A stretch of DNA of 64,000 nt from Zanthoxylum bungeanum (GCA_019454045.1 SKCR01035587.1:124001-188000); one strand, 5' to 3'. Numbered from the stretch's first letter, positions 10,374-24,000 are shown. Program-made: numbers and translations. Notes: a model not told the origin generated them from the sequence alone.

Positions 10374-12242
10374 TGTTGGTTTCTAATATTGTCCCAAGAT
10401 CATATTTGAACAATGAAAATGAATGAATACTCAAAGAAGAGTGGCGGAAACACACTTACATTGAACATATTTGAGAAGTGTTGAGAAGAAAATGAACTCC
10501 AAGAATTCAGCCAAGGTGCTTCTTTGTTGAAGTTGAATAAGCCCCAAGCTTTGAGAGGATTCCAAGCTCTTGAGTTGGTTTCCCTATCACCTTGTGAATG
10601 ATCCTTTAGAGTGCTAGCTCTTGGTAATTTTTGCAACAAAATCACCTTTTCCTTTCCTTGTGCATTCGTCCAAAGAGAAACAAATGGAGAGAGTTATTTT
10701 CTTTGAGAATGGCGTGAGAAGTAAGAAAAATGGATTGTGTTGACTTGTTAAATTTTTTATTTCAAAAATCAAATAATTGATTTACCAAATAATTGGTAAA
10801 AGTCTTACACAAGTCATCAAGTTTGAGTGTTTTGCACTTAACCATCATTCCATCACCAAAAACCATCACCAAAAAGTAAAAGGTTGACAAGTGATGTGAC
10901 ATGATGTGATTTGTGGGCCCCACTTGATTCAAAATGCGAGTGGGCCTGCAAACACTCCCGGGCTCGGGTTCATTAATTCCGAATTAACGAACTTTTCCGT
11001 TGAGACGTAATTAAATCAAATTTAATTAAATAATAATGCCAAGTAAAATTACTATTCACGTCTCTAGCGAATTAATTCTAAATTAATTCGTTTGCCCGAA
11101 TTAAAATCTAATTTTAATTCTGCGTCGAAATCTAATTTCATTTAATATATCAAATATATTAATTTATCGATTAATTCCAAATTAATCGTTCTCTCTCTGT
11201 AAATAGTATTTTATCCTAGATAAAATCTCTCCGTAATTAATCCAAGATTAATTATGTTCGAATCATACGTCATCGGTGAATCTTCAGGAAGTGACCCAAG
11301 AGATCCCTGGATATGTTGGCAGTAAATCCGATCGTTGGACTATCCGAGAACGTAAGTACCCCGTACTGACATGGTTGGCTTCTAGCAAGCACCGTGCCTA
11401 CCCAATTCTCCAGAAATATTCTTAATGGAATATACGATCTTTTTGAGGTGTAGTATACATAGTATTGTGTAAAGCGATGCAGTATCAGATGTCGCATGTA
11501 AGGCCTGGTACTGGAATAGTGTCTACCCCGTACGAAGCATATATCGAATCACAAGAAACTAGTCTCTTTAATCGGATAATCATGACTAAGTCATATTATC
11601 CCGATGGTTGCAACACAATCGAGAACCATTTTTGTATCCCTGCGTGATCATCATCTCCATAAGACTGAAGTGATACTTCCGTCTTGACATCACACCCAAT
11701 ACACTACGATCTCAATAATCCCAGAAGAGGCGTACACAGAGCCTGTTAAAGTCCTAGACAACCAAAACCAAAGTGTATTGATTGTCGCAAGTACTAGCGA
11801 TGCAAGTCTCAGGTTAAGACCAAATACACCTACCCTGATGTGGATTCCGCAGGATCTATCCAAAGCGAAGCTGTTTCTGTACCATCGGTAAACACGACCC
11901 CCTACCACACTTGCATAAGTATCCTATATTTAAATATATAAGAACTATGCTGTTACGCTTCCATAACAAACACAAGTGCAATACTAGTCTATTATGTATT
12001 ATCGATGTCCAATCTCAATAATACTACGACTATGGATATTTTAATGATTAAACCATTATGGATTTATACTATCTCATAGCTTATCAATCCAGAACTAATC
12101 ATAAGGACTTTTACCATTTATATATCCAAGTAAATAAATTACAAAATGATAAAAGGTAATTTCCATTGTCACATAATTAATTTGTACAAAAACCACAATG
12201 TCTTTTAGAAATAGTGACGTTATGGGTCATAATTGTATAACA
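10374..12242 (-). repeat. 3' LTR of C1
   Basis: On the plus strand it opens TGTTGGTTTCTAATATTG and ends GTATAACA. It is 1,869 bp against 1,923 bp for its partner. The palindrome array lies at about 10970-11260 and the TATA box complement near 12117-12124. Confidence 0.93.
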
Positions 12243-12256
12243 ATCTCCCACTTGGC

Positions 12257-15200
12257 CTATAGCCAGTCACTCAAGCATCTAATACATGAACTATGTACAT
12301 GTCGCTCAAACTTTTACTGAGGAATAGCTTTCGTCAGCGGATCTCCAATGTTGTCCTCTAATGCGACCTTCTCGATCTTCACATCGCCACGATGTATGAT
12401 CCCACGAATTAGATGGAAACGTAGAAGAACATGCTTGGATCGTTGATGAGACCGCGGTTCCTTAGCCTGCACTATAGCCCCGTTATTGTCACAATACAAT
12501 GAAATGGGCTCAACTGCTAACGGAACTACTCCTAATCCAATTAGGAATTTTCAGATCCAAACTGACTCATTTGCTGATTCAGCTATAGCAATATACTCTG
12601 CTTCTGTTGTTGAATCGGCAACAGTCTCTTGCTTGGAAGATTTCCAGCTTAGTGCTCTGTTGTTCAAACAAAATATATACCCAGACTGCGACTTGCAGTC
12701 GTCTTTGTCGGTTTGGAATCTTGCATCTGTATACCCAGTTACCTTAAGTTCTCCATCTCCATAGATTAAGAAAGCATCCTTAGTTCGTTTAAGATACTTA
12801 AGGATATTCTTAACCGCCATCTAGTGACCTTCGCCTGAATCGGCCTGATAGCGACTACACATGCTCAAAGCATATGAGACATAAGGTCGTGTACATATCA
12901 TGGCATACATGATCGATCTGACTACCGAGGCGAATGGTATCCGACTCATGCTGTCTCTCTCATCTTGAATTTTAGGACACATGTTCTTAGATAGAGTGAC
13001 GCCATGTGACACTAGCAATAGTCCCCTCTTGGACTGATCCATATTGAATCTCTTCAATACTTTGTCAATGTACGTACTATGGGAGAGTCCAAGCAGCTTT
13101 CTAGATCTATCACGGTAGATCGTTATTCCTAGAATAAAGGCTACTTCTCCTAGATCTTTCATGGATAATTTTAATGAAAGCCAAGCTTTCACTGACGTTA
13201 ACATGTGAATGTCATTGCCAATAAGCAATACATCATCAACGTAAAGGATAATGAATGTTAGTGATCTCCCACTAACCTTCTTATATACACAAGGATCATC
13301 CTCACTTTGAATGAAATCATATTCTTTTATGATCTCATCAAAACGTTGGTTCCAAGAACACGATGCTTAATTCAATCCATAAATGGATCGATTTAACTTA
13401 CAAACCTTGTTTGAAAGTCTTGGTACGATAAAACCGTCAGGCTGTTGCATGTAAAAATCCTCCAAAAGATTTTCGTTAAGGAAAGTAGTTTTGACGTCCA
13501 TCTGCCATATCTCATAATCGAAATACGCAGCAATAGCAAGCATTATCCGAATGGATTTAATCATGGCAACGGGTGAGAAAGTTTTATCGTAATCGACACC
13601 ATGTCGTTGCCGATACTCCTTCGCTACAAGCCTAGTTTTGTACGTTTGTACGTTGCCATCCATGTCAGTCTTCTTCTTGAAGACCTATTTGCAACCAATA
13701 GGCTTTACGCCTTCTGGTGCATCAACCAGTGTCCAAACTTAGTTGGTGTACATTGAATCCATTTCGGATTTCATGGCTTCTTAGCATAAAGCGGAATCGA
13801 TATCTTCTATCGCTTCCTCATACGTAGCCGGTTCATTATCTTCAATGAGATTAATATCTACATGAGGTGAGAACAGAAACCCATACCTCTCAGGTTCTTT
13901 TCTGACTCTCTCCGACCTACGTGGTTCTTGTGTATTCGAAGATTGTGGTATAGTCTCATCCCTGATGGACTGTTCATGTTCCGTTAAGGATTCTGTGCCA
14001 GGAACAGTATCACTCTTATTTTCATCGAGTTCTACTTTCCTCCCACTTATCACTGTATTTAGGAATTCCTTCTCAAGGAAAACCGCATGTAGAGTAACAA
14101 ATACTTTGTTCTATTTTGGGTGATAGAAGTAATATTCTTTGGTTTCCCTAGGATATCCTACGAATAGGCATTTATCCGATTTGGGTTCAAGTTTGGTACC
14201 TTCCAAATATTTGACGTATGTCCAGCAACCTCAAATCTTCAGGAATGAGAAACCCGATTTCTTTCCTGTCCATATCTCATACGGAGTCTATTGAACAGAC
14301 TTTGACGGAACCTTATTCAAAATAAGTATTGCACTGTTCAATGCATATCCCCAGAAGGAAATAGGTAGCTCCGTGCGACTCCTCATAGACCTTACCATGT
14401 CCAATAAAGTTTGGTTTCTCCATTCGGACACACTGTTTAATTATGGTGTTCCAGGAGGAGTCCACTGTGAAAGAATACCATATTCTTTCAAGTAATCAAG
14501 AAACTCATTACTTAAGTATTCGCCACCACGGTCCGACCGTAATGTCTTAATACTTTTGTCGGTCTGTTTTTCAACTTCTTGTCGAAACTCTTTGAATTAC
14601 TCAAAGGTTTCCGACTTGTGTCTCATAAGATACACATAACCATAACGTGATGCATCATCCGTAAAGGTTATGAAGTATTCGTATCCACCTCTAGCCTGGC
14701 TAGACATGGGCCCACAAACGTCACTATGAACGAGGGCTAACAGTTTGGTGGCATGTACACCCTTTCCGCTAAAAGGTATTTTAGGCATTTTACCTAATAA
14801 ACAAGATTCGCAGACGTCATATGAATTTGGATCAAATCCGTCCTAGTACCCACTCTTCGAAAGTGTGGATATACATGTCTTGTTTATGTGTCCCATACGA
14901 AAATGCCACATATAAGTTTCATAGTTGTTACTTATTTTCAGCCTTTTGTTTGTTACATTATATGTTTGAGATTGATTTATATTCAAAATATAAAGACCAT
15001 TTTCTGTATCAGCTGTGCAAATTTCTATATCATTTTATACATAAAACACCTGGTATTTCAAAAAATAAAAGAATACCCTCATTGGGTTAACATAGATACA
15101 GAAATTATATTCCTAGTCAAACTAAGTATAAAATAACAATTTATAAGTTCAAGTAGATGCCCAGAGGGCAGTTCCAAAATATACGTGCCCACGGCCAAAA

Positions 15201-16132
15201 CGGCAACTCGAGTTCCATTTCCAACTCGGAGGTCAATCTCTCCTGAGGCAAATCTCATACTAATCCACAGATCCTGCACATCAGTACATATGTGAGTACC
15301 ACAACCAGAATCAAAAATCCAATTTTTAATACTAGAAGTTGACATGTTTATTTCTATAGCAAACATACTTAATCTCCTTCATGTGTGCCTTGTACTTGCG
15401 AAAATCACGCTTCCAGTGACCCCGCTTCCCGCACTGCAGACATACATCTTGGGATTTGTCCTTGGATTTCCCATGACCCTTTGATGATTTGGCCTTGCCT
15501 TTATTCTTATGCTTCTTCTTCTTCACACCTCTAGTCGCCTTGGGCCAAGCCCTCAGAGTCTGAGATGTCGAAGCAAAGTGCTCCTCGCACTTACTACCTT
15601 TTTGAAGCTCCTTTTCATCCTCTTTCAGAATGGACATCAACTCTCCAGGATTATCATCTTGGTTCAGCATATTATAGTTCATGATGAACCCACTCCAAGT
15701 GTCGGGAAGAGACTGCAAGATCAAATCTATGAAAGTCTCAGCCTCGAAGACAATGCCCATCTGAGACAGCTGCTCGATGTCAGCAATCATCTGTGACACG
15801 TGGTGCTCAACAGATGTACCCTCTAATATACATGCACGGAAGAGATTCTTCTGTAACTCATATCTTTACGATCTAAGATTAGATCGATAATGATCATGCA
15901 ACTTCACCAACATGTTATAGGGATCCAATTCCTTGTTTTGTCGACGGAATTACTGAGTCATGACAGCAAGCATAATGGATTGAGCGGTGCAGTTATCATC
16001 ACTATGAGTCTTCCAAAACTCACGCTCAACTATCTCCTCAGGTCCGGGATTCATCTCCCAGTCCGAAAAGTTCGTGCCATTGAAGACATTATCGCCCATG
16101 ATAATGTCCCTGACACTGTTCTTTCCAGTCAT
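12257..16132 (-). pseudogene. Copia gag-pol polyprotein of C1, broken into several frames
   Basis: Read from the right, gag starts at 16132 (M-T-G-K..). It has lost an internal segment compared with C4 and carries the nucleocapsid knuckle near 15395-15450, where the last zinc cysteine is replaced by phenylalanine. The protease D-S-G lies near 15305-15325, the pre-integrase and integrase region spans about 14190-14870, the RT about 13050-13760 with an intact Y-V-D-D at 13232-13243, and RNase H runs to the stop at 12257-12259. Several frame changes and stops, for example near 13370, 13780 and 14290, prevent a single protein. It was a replicase and structural precursor. Confidence 0.93.
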
Positions 16133-18324
16133 TTTAATTACGATAATCTAATTATCCAATTAACAATGTTTGGGTACAGTCTAACTGTTACAAGAAAAAT
16201 AAAATTATATTAGTCCAACTAATAAGAATAATTGATGAAATAATTTGAAAGTGTGTAAAGCTAAGTATTTGAATGAAATTGAAAATTCAATACTAGCCTC
16301 CCACTATTTTTTGGCGAGCCTCTAACCCTCTGTTGAGTACTCGGGAAACCTAGTTTCCTAGTGGGCTAGGATCCCGTTAAATAATACACAACCTTGACTT
16401 TGGCCAACAAGCTGTATGATAATTAACTAGGTAGATCTCCAAGATCAATTGGATCTCATCCAATTCCTAATTCCGGTAGGTGGACCTCCAAGTCCGAAAC
16501 ATATATATAGTATATATGCCAATATATCCAATATATTTTCCTAACCTTTTCCTCTGAATCAACTAAGCATTGGCTTTGTCACAACAAGCTTAATGATTCC
16601 AGTTAAGTGGGACCTATTGACCTTGGAAAGCTTCGAAATCCATGTCGATGGACAAAAAGTGATCTTGACTTTGGCCAACAAATCACAACTTAGACAAGAC
16701 ACACGATATGGAACAAGCTTTCATGATTCAAACACATCCGCGATGGACAAAGATCTTGACTTTGGCCAACAAACCAGTGCCATTCTTGGATCTTGAGCAA
16801 GAATCACTCAATGAAACGAAAAACGCTTTATATATTTTGAGGGTTTTTCGCATAAATTGGCAACCATTTATTATCTTTGTTAAGGTCTCATCATACACCC
16901 TTAATCATGCATTCTAAAAAAACATAATAAGGCACGGAAATAAAATAATAATGATATGCGGATGGATATCGCACAAATTGTTCCTAGAACAAATCACTCT
17001 CTTTCCTCGCTACGGCTAGTACTATTCTAACTTCTACCCAATTACATAATACAATAATAGAAACCTCATTAACATTGAGGGGAATTAAGTGAGAAGAGAA
17101 TACAAAGAATCAAGAGAGATAAGGCTGGACACGCAGATCCAATTTATAAATTCTAAATTTAAAACAATTTCCAAAATTGCCCTTTCCCTTCTAATATCAA
17201 TCCGATATACATTATTCATTCAACACATCCATGTATTCATTCATAGCATGTTATTCAATCAATCTAATCCAATTAATTAATCTTTGAATTAAGTGATCAT
17301 CCAATATTCAAACAACGATTTGATTTGCGCGAGTCCAACTCGTTTGAGAATTAGTACTCGAAGTACGAATTCTTGAATTATATCGAACTACTTTTTAAAT
17401 CTAATTTAATTCGTATTCAATACTAATTCATTTATTTAATTCCAAATTAAATATCTACACTTTTTAATGCGCTTTAACGACTTAGATTCCAAATCTAATC
17501 TAAACGGGTCTTAAAGCCCAATTAACATCCAATATTGTTTAATTAAAGTCCAATGGGCTTTCATTTGATTTCATAAGGCATGGACTTTAGTCAATATGGA
17601 TCAAACCCGAATACCAAAGCCCAATTAAGGAATCACCCTTATTTGCCAAGAAACCAATTTCGGCCCATTAGGCCCAATTAAACTTTTAAAGCCCATTTGT
17701 TATATTTGGACTTAATGGAATGGTTTAGGCCCAATTTGGATCCAATCCATTTGGCCCAAACCTATTTGGCCCTACCAAGCCCATTAGGCCCAAATACAAC
17801 AATTATAAGCCCAATTCAAAATCAAGCCCAATTTATTAAATTCTATTTTCCAAAATTTATTATTTAATAAATCAAAGTGTTTAGCCATGATTAATCTTTT
17901 AAATTAACATTTCCAAAATACTAATCTAATCCATTAATCATGTTTATCATCATCAACACATGTCCAACATAATTGATTCAAAAATCATCTCATTACATGC
18001 TATCAAGCTCACGACATTCTAGGGTTTTTATTTCGATTTCGTTTTTCAATCCAATTGAATTACAAATCAACATTATCCCAACTCTTTAAACTCATCCAAT
18101 GATCAAAAGAACAAAAAATACCATGACTTTATTATGGCATATCATTCGGCCAAAATAAGCTAATTGGGGAAAATTAATCCAATTCATTTTTTCATGAAAT
18201 TGATCATGCATAACACTATGTTATCATCATTCAAGCATACTCAATCAAACAATTTCATCAAATCTCAAATCAATTTTACCCAAATTTCATATTATGAACC
18301 CTAATCATTTTCATGCTCAAACAT
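16133..18324 (-). other. Long non-coding leader of C1 between primer site and gag
   Basis: About 2.2 kb separates the primer site from the gag start. The same leader is recognisable in C2, C3 and C4. It holds three copies of CTTGACTTTGGCCAACAA (16393, 16664, 16754), a dense cluster of GCCCA-type words at about 17510-17830, and a few palindromes of the LTR type (for example near 17440). No conserved open frame is present. Confidence 0.85.
17510..17830. promoter_or_regulatory. Cluster of TGGGCC/TGGGCT words in the C1 leader
   Basis: Roughly a dozen GGCCCA or AGCCCA words (complement of TGGGCY) occur in about 320 bp. TGGGCY is the core of plant Site II elements bound by TCP factors. The cluster recurs in the other leaders (about 31840-32105, 42500-42830, 60330-60660). 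A regulatory role is inferred. Confidence 0.45.
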
Positions 18325-18338
18325 GGCTCTGATACCAT
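18325..18338 (-). other. Primer binding site of C1
   Basis: GGCTCTGATACCAT is the complement of TGGTATCAGAGC plus flank, the standard match to initiator tRNA-Met. It lies next to the LTR end, so this is the 5' LTR side of a minus-strand element. Confidence 0.92.
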
Positions 18339-20261
18339 TGTTGGTTTCTAATATTGTCCAAGATCATATTTGAACAATGAAAATGAATGAATACTCAAAT
18401 AAGAGTGGCGGAAACACACTTACATTGAACGGATTTGAGAAGTGTTGAGAAGAAAATGAACTCCAAGAATTCGGCCAAGGTGCTTCTTTATTGAAGTTGA
18501 ATAAGCTCCAAGCTTTGAGAGGATTCCAAGCTCTTGATTTGGTTTCCCTATCACCTGTGAATGATCCTGTAGAGTGCTAGTTCTTGGTAATCTTTGCAAC
18601 AAAATCACCTTATCATTTCCTTGTGTATTTGTCCAAATAGAAGCAAATGGAGTGAGTTCTTTTTTTTTAGAATGGCGTGAGCAGTAAGAAGAATAGAGTG
18701 TGTTGACTTGTTAAATTTTTGATTTCAAAAATCAAATAATTGATTTACCAAATATTTGGTAAAAGTCTTACACAAGACTTCAAGTTTGAGTGTTTTGCAC
18801 TCAACCATCATTCCATCACCTAAAACCATCACCAAAAAGTAAAAGGATGACAAGTGATGTGACATGATGTGACTTGTGGGCCCCACTTGATTCAAAATAC
18901 GAGTGGGCCCGCAAACATTCCCAGGCTCGGGTTCGTTAATTCCAAATTAATGAACTTTTCCGTTGCGACGTAATTAAATCAAATTTAATTAAATAATAAT
19001 GCCAAGTAAAATTATTATTCACGTCGCTAGCGAATTAATTCTAAATTAATTCATTTGCCCAAATTAAAATCTAATATTAATTCCGCGTCGAAATCTAATT
19101 TCGTTTAATATATCGAATATATTATTTTATCTATTATTTCCAAATTAATCGTTCTCTCTCTTCAAATAGTATTTTATCCTAGATAAAATCTCTCCGTAAT
19201 TAATCCAAGAGTAATTATGTTCGAATCATACGTCATCAGTGAATCTTCATGAAGCGACCCAAGAGATCCCTGGATATATTGGCAGTAAATTCGGTCGTCG
19301 GACTATCTGAACACGTACGTACCTCGTACTATATTTTTACCGATTTACGAGACATGGTTGGCTTCTAGCAAAGCACCGTGCCTACCCAATTCTCCATAAA
19401 TATTCTTAATGGAATATACGATCTTTGTCAGGTGTAGTATACATAATATTGTGTAAAGCGATCTAGTATCAGATGTCACATGCAAGGCCTGGGGTTGGAA
19501 TAGTGTCTGCTCCGTACGAAGCATATATTGGATCACAAGTAACTAGTCTCTTTAATCGGATAATCATAACTTAGTCATATTATCCAGATGGTTGCAACAT
19601 AATAGAGAACCAGTTCTGTATCCCTGCGTGATCATCATCTTCATATGACTGAAGTGATAATTTCGTCTTGACATCACACCCAATACACTACAATTCTCAA
19701 TAAACCCAGAAGAGGCGTACACAGAACCTGTTAAAGTCCTGGACGATCAAAACCAAAGTATATTGATTGTTGCAAGTACTAGCGATACAAATCTCAGGTT
19801 AAGACCAAATACACCTACCCTGATGCGGATTCCCATAGACACATAGTCATACTACCAATGGAATTCTGCGGGGTCTATCTAGAGCGAAGCTGTTTCCATA
19901 CCATCGGTAAACACGACCTCCTACCGCACTTGCATAAGTATCATATACTTAAATATATGAGAACTATGCTGTTACGCTTCCATAACACGCACAAGTGCAA
20001 TACTAGCTTATTCTGTATTATCGATGTCCAATCTCGATAATACTACGACTAGGAATGTTTTAATGATTAAACCATTATGGATTGATACTGTCTCATATCT
20101 TATCAATCCGGAACTAATCATAAGGACTTTTACCATTTATATATCCAAGAAAATAAATTACAAAATGATAAAAGGAAATTTCCATTGTCACATAATTAAT
20201 TTATACAAAAACCACAATGTCTTTTATAAATAGTGATGCTATGGGTCATAATTGTCTAACA
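18339..20261 (-). repeat. 5' LTR of C1
   Basis: It begins TGTTGGTTTCTAATATTG on the plus strand and ends GTCTAACA. At 1,923 bp it aligns with the left LTR throughout. The palindrome array lies at about 18935-19210 and the TATA complement at 20136-20143. Confidence 0.93.
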
Positions 20262-21324
20262 TGTTATACAGTGGACAAGCCTACCAAAGTGATGGCGACT
20301 ATAGATATTATATTTTCAAGCATAGTCCGATGATGAGTCTTTTACGGGGACACCACACTGAAAGTTGTGGAAATTACAAGGATGTGTGCCAGAAAGGAAA
20401 AGTACTCCAGGGGATCCACCCAAAAGCCAACCGAACATCACTTATGTACGGTCTACCATCTATTTAGCCACAAAATCTTGCAGGATATACCTTGAAAACC
20501 TAAAATCTGACCAGACACATCACAATTATCATTGAATTGCAGATTGTCAGTTATTCAAGAAACGGGATTTGACTATGGCCGGATATATATTAAAGTGGTG
20601 AATGAATCCAAAAGCTAAAGTTATAGACTAATCAGTGTTCGGTCGAACTTACAATTCAAATTGTATGTCCGGCTAGACATATATCAAACATTACAATATG
20701 TAGTCACACCAGTAATGTCAGACAAAGAGGAAATAGGGAAAGGATTATGTTCCTCCTTCCCATTTCAGAGCCTTTATTGACACTGTAAAAAGATGGTTTT
20801 TTATCTCAAAAATTAGAGGCAGAATCCATCATATATAAACTCTGAAACTCTGAATATGTGAGCCTTAAGAGAGAAAGTGAGAAAATACACCTTGATCCTT
20901 GGAGTTCTCTACTTTCTGGTGCAAATCCAGTAAGGACCCTGACTTCAAAGGTTAAATTAACATCAGTAAGGGACTATTCCGAACCCTCATTTGAAATTTA
21001 TTTAGTAGTTGTTTTTTTTAAACATATTTGTCTAATTGTGTGTTATATAAACTGTTATTGCATGTGTATTACATTCTAAGATATGAAGATACCTCATTTG
21101 AACAAAATATTATACTAGCAATAGTAAATGATCATTTCGAACAAAAACAGGTTTAAGGGCGAACTTTCGACGGGTGTAGTGCGACCTTAAATCATTCTCG
21201 GTGTCTCATACCGGGTGGCGACTTATTTATTTTTTGATTACTTCCTCCGTGGGACTATTTGTACTCTCTACTAGCTACGAACCCAACGGTGTCGTGGTCG
21301 TCGATATCATAGGCATAGTGATAA
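20262..21324 (+). repeat. Remainder of the E1 3' LTR
   Basis: After the TGTTA duplication the sequence continues as the E1 LTR. It aligns with the E2 LTRs from their starts (ACAAGCCTACC here, the same word near 25940). A promoter-like TATATAAA lies near 20832. Toward the right end it contains a block resembling the G3 LTR end (ACCTTAAATC.. and GGTGGCGACT), which ties E1 to the G3 family. The end AGTGATAA mirrors the start TTATCACT. Several copies of the TGTCYGGCCRGACATA-like word are present. Confidence 0.75.
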
Positions 21325-21621
21325 ACCCTGTTTCGCTCTTATACAAATATTCCATAATTCCTTTTCAGTATATTAACTGATCTATAGGCAAATAAAAGAG
21401 TAGTTGAATTTGATTTTAACTCTCAAATATTAAGTTGTTAATACACTGAAAATGGAAGCAAATTAACACTAGCTCCAAGATTATATAATGCATGTTCAAT
21501 TTTCATTTTTCCAATAATATAAAAAATAGTAGAACAACCAGAGTTTTTGTATTTCAAAGCATTATTACTTGAAAAATAGAACTTACATGTTCAGTTGGAA
21601 AAGCTTTCTTTCTTACCTCAT
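21325..21621. other. Unassigned spacer between E1 and E2
   Basis: This AT-rich interval of about 300 bp has no frame, terminal repeat or similarity that I can recognise. It may be flanking DNA between two insertions. Confidence 0.4.
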
Positions 21622-22950
21622 CATTCTTTTAACAGTGCACAAGTCTTTTAGAAATTTGGCATAAGATGGTTGTAGACATTGTATTTTTCCCATAACCCAA
21701 TGACGAGTCTCTTATGGGGACACCACATAAAAATTTGGAATGTTGCGAGGTTAAATATTAGAATAGAATGGAATTCTAGAGTATTCACAAAAATAAGCCA
21801 AGTCTCAGTCAAACATCATTTATGTTCGGCTGACCTTCTTTCATAGCAGAACATCCAACCGGATATATATCAAGAACCCTAAATCTAACCGGACGTATGA
21901 CAATTGTCAATAAATGTGTAGATTGTCAATCACGGGAATCAAGGAATCTAATTAATGTCCAGCCAGACATATATTTCAAATAAATTTATGACCGAATATG
22001 TATCGAGCTATCATCCAGTGAGAAAATTTTCAATTATTGATATCATAGACCTGTTTAAGGTCTGGCCGGAGGTATGTCTCCAGATAAACATTCGACTGGA
22101 CATAGATCGAGTTGTAGCTACTATTACATATTGGCAATTACTGAAGACATAAATGGAATTTGATTTCCTCTTCATTTTTCAAGTCTAACTTAAACAATAT
22201 AAAATATGGTACAACCATTCACAAATGGTCTTTAATAATTCTGAATCTGGAACCTAAGGCTGAACTTTAAATTTTTAATCTAAAAGCTTAGAGAGAGAGA
22301 GAGAGAGAAATAATAAAAAAAAACCCCACAAAGTCTCCAGAGTTTTCCCTCATTCGACAAGCAACCCACTGATAATCTGGTCTTCAGAGGTACTTTCGGA
22401 GCCAACCACATCTAAAGGGTACGACCTGAGGGTTTCCTAAGTTCTATCCATGTATTTCTTACTTCTGTTCTGATGCAGTTCTCCGACCAGACTTGATATA
22501 CATCTGGTCGGATACACTAAAGACATAAAAAGATTTGGCCAAATGATATAAACGTCTGGCCATATCATTATTCATATCTTGTTATTCTGATTTCCCTTTT
22601 GTATATAGGATGGGAACCCGAACATAAATTCCATAGCTGATTCTGAATGGATGATAATATGGTATGTATTCGGGATATAACTCCGCGTACTACTAAGAAA
22701 TAATTATTCGTCTGGTTCACAAAGGATGTCCCGTCAGACTCATAGCATATCCGGTCAGACATCTCCATATGTAAATATATCTAGTCATGCCACTTCGAGG
22801 CTAGGCCGGTGAGACATGTACCATATCATGTTTATTATATTATATATATTGCACTATTTTATAATCATTTTATTTATTCTTTATTATTATTGCTGGTTAT
22901 ACATCCTCATGCATTGTTTATGCCTCTGTTTTATAAATAATATCCAGCCA
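21622..22950 (+). repeat. 5' LTR of E2 (right edge uncertain)
   Basis: From ACAGTGCACAAG near 21636 this segment aligns with the E1 LTR and with the E2 3' LTR from 25924. Shared landmarks are the GACGAGTCTC..GGGGACACCAC block near 21700, a GA microsatellite at about 22288-22308 and the block ending near 22612. It is rich in the dispersed CCGGCCAGACATA-like word. I could not fix the right boundary; it lies between about 22610 and 23000. Confidence 0.65.
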
Positions 22951-23039
22951 TACTTGTATTAAGTCTGGCCGAATATGTATTACACAATGGATGTTCGGTC
23001 AGGCTTCTCTGAAGCTAGGCTGGTGAGCTATGCAGTATA

Positions 23040-24000
23040 TGCCGCAATACACCCATATGATAGTCAAAAAGCTCAGAAATGGCCAACGACAAAGATCCCA
23101 CGTAGATCGGTTACAAGCCAATATGGATAAGATTACAGAATAATTGTATTTCCAGGCCAATTTTATGGCCAACTTGATGACATATCGGGCAGCAGAGGCT
23201 GAAAATAGCAAAAAGAGGCATGAAAAGTCTATAAATAAGATAACTGAATGGACTCATACTTTGGATGATGATGAAAATATGGCTGATTATGCTACATGAA
23301 AGATAACTAACTCCCAAACAAATAGAGTCAACTACCCAAAATATGAAAGGCAAACATGAAGACCTACTAGACTATAATGCAATGGCTTCTTAAGAATAAC
23401 TACCTACCGAGATCAAGATACCGGACATGTCCAAATTCAATAGGGATGAAGACCCTAAAGTACACCTCTATCAGTACGTGTCTATGATGAGTGCTACTAG
23501 CTTGTCCAAGAGTCAGGTCTTGAAGATGATTAGGATATCTCTCGAAGGAACACTAGTAGTATGGTACCATGGACTTAAAAAGGCAATAAATGATGATTGG
23601 AAGACATTGGCGGAGGCCTTTCTCAATCAATATATGACAGACATAGAGCTGGACCTATCACTCCACGACCTGAAGAATACCAAGCAAGAGCCGAAAGAGA
23701 ATTTCAAAGCCTATATAGATCGTTGAAGAAAGTCAGCTACTGAAGATGTAAACAAGACCATCGGAGAATGATTAGGTCAAAATGGTCATCAAGAGCTCCA
23801 AGCCCTCTTTCTATAGTAAATTAAGGCGAATGAGCTCAATGATGTCTGACTTTAGGCAGTTGAGAAAAATAATAATGGACATAGAAGAAGAGTAAGTAAA
23901 TTACAAGAAGCTCTACAGCCAAAGGTAATATAAAGAATAGTGATAGAGGAGGTTCGTGATATAGAATAGCAGAAGTAAACGCCATCCAAAATACCCAATA
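23040..24000 (+). pseudogene. Retrotransposon gag of E2, partly open
   Basis: The core is an open frame at 23427-23726 with clear Ty3/Gypsy gag features: K-F-N-x-x-x-D-P-x-x-H-L near the start, a W-Y-H-G-L motif in the middle, and K-x-N-F-K-A-Y at the end. It stops at TGA 23724-23726, where the equivalent E1 codon is TGG, a single G-to-A change. Frame remnants extend on both sides (from about 23060, and to about 24000). No protease or pol follows. It would have formed the virus-like particle coat. Confidence 0.8.

Larger units (their letters stand above)
10374..20261 (-). mobile_element. Complete Copia element C1, with TGTTA target duplication
   Basis: The element is 9,888 bp and reads on the minus strand, with two LTRs (10374-12242 and 18339-20261), a primer site inside the right LTR and a polypurine tract inside the left one. 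TGTTA flanks it at 10369-10373 and 20262-20266. It inserted a few bases inside the 3' LTR of E1; removing it joins that LTR. The two LTRs differ by point changes and small deletions (for example about 40 bp missing from the left LTR near 11845), so the insertion is not recent. The polyprotein is broken. Confidence 0.95.

Noticed and set aside
22288..22308. GA microsatellite as a regulatory element
   Set aside because: Simple-sequence runs are common in such LTRs, and the E2 3' LTR has only a shortened version; no further support.
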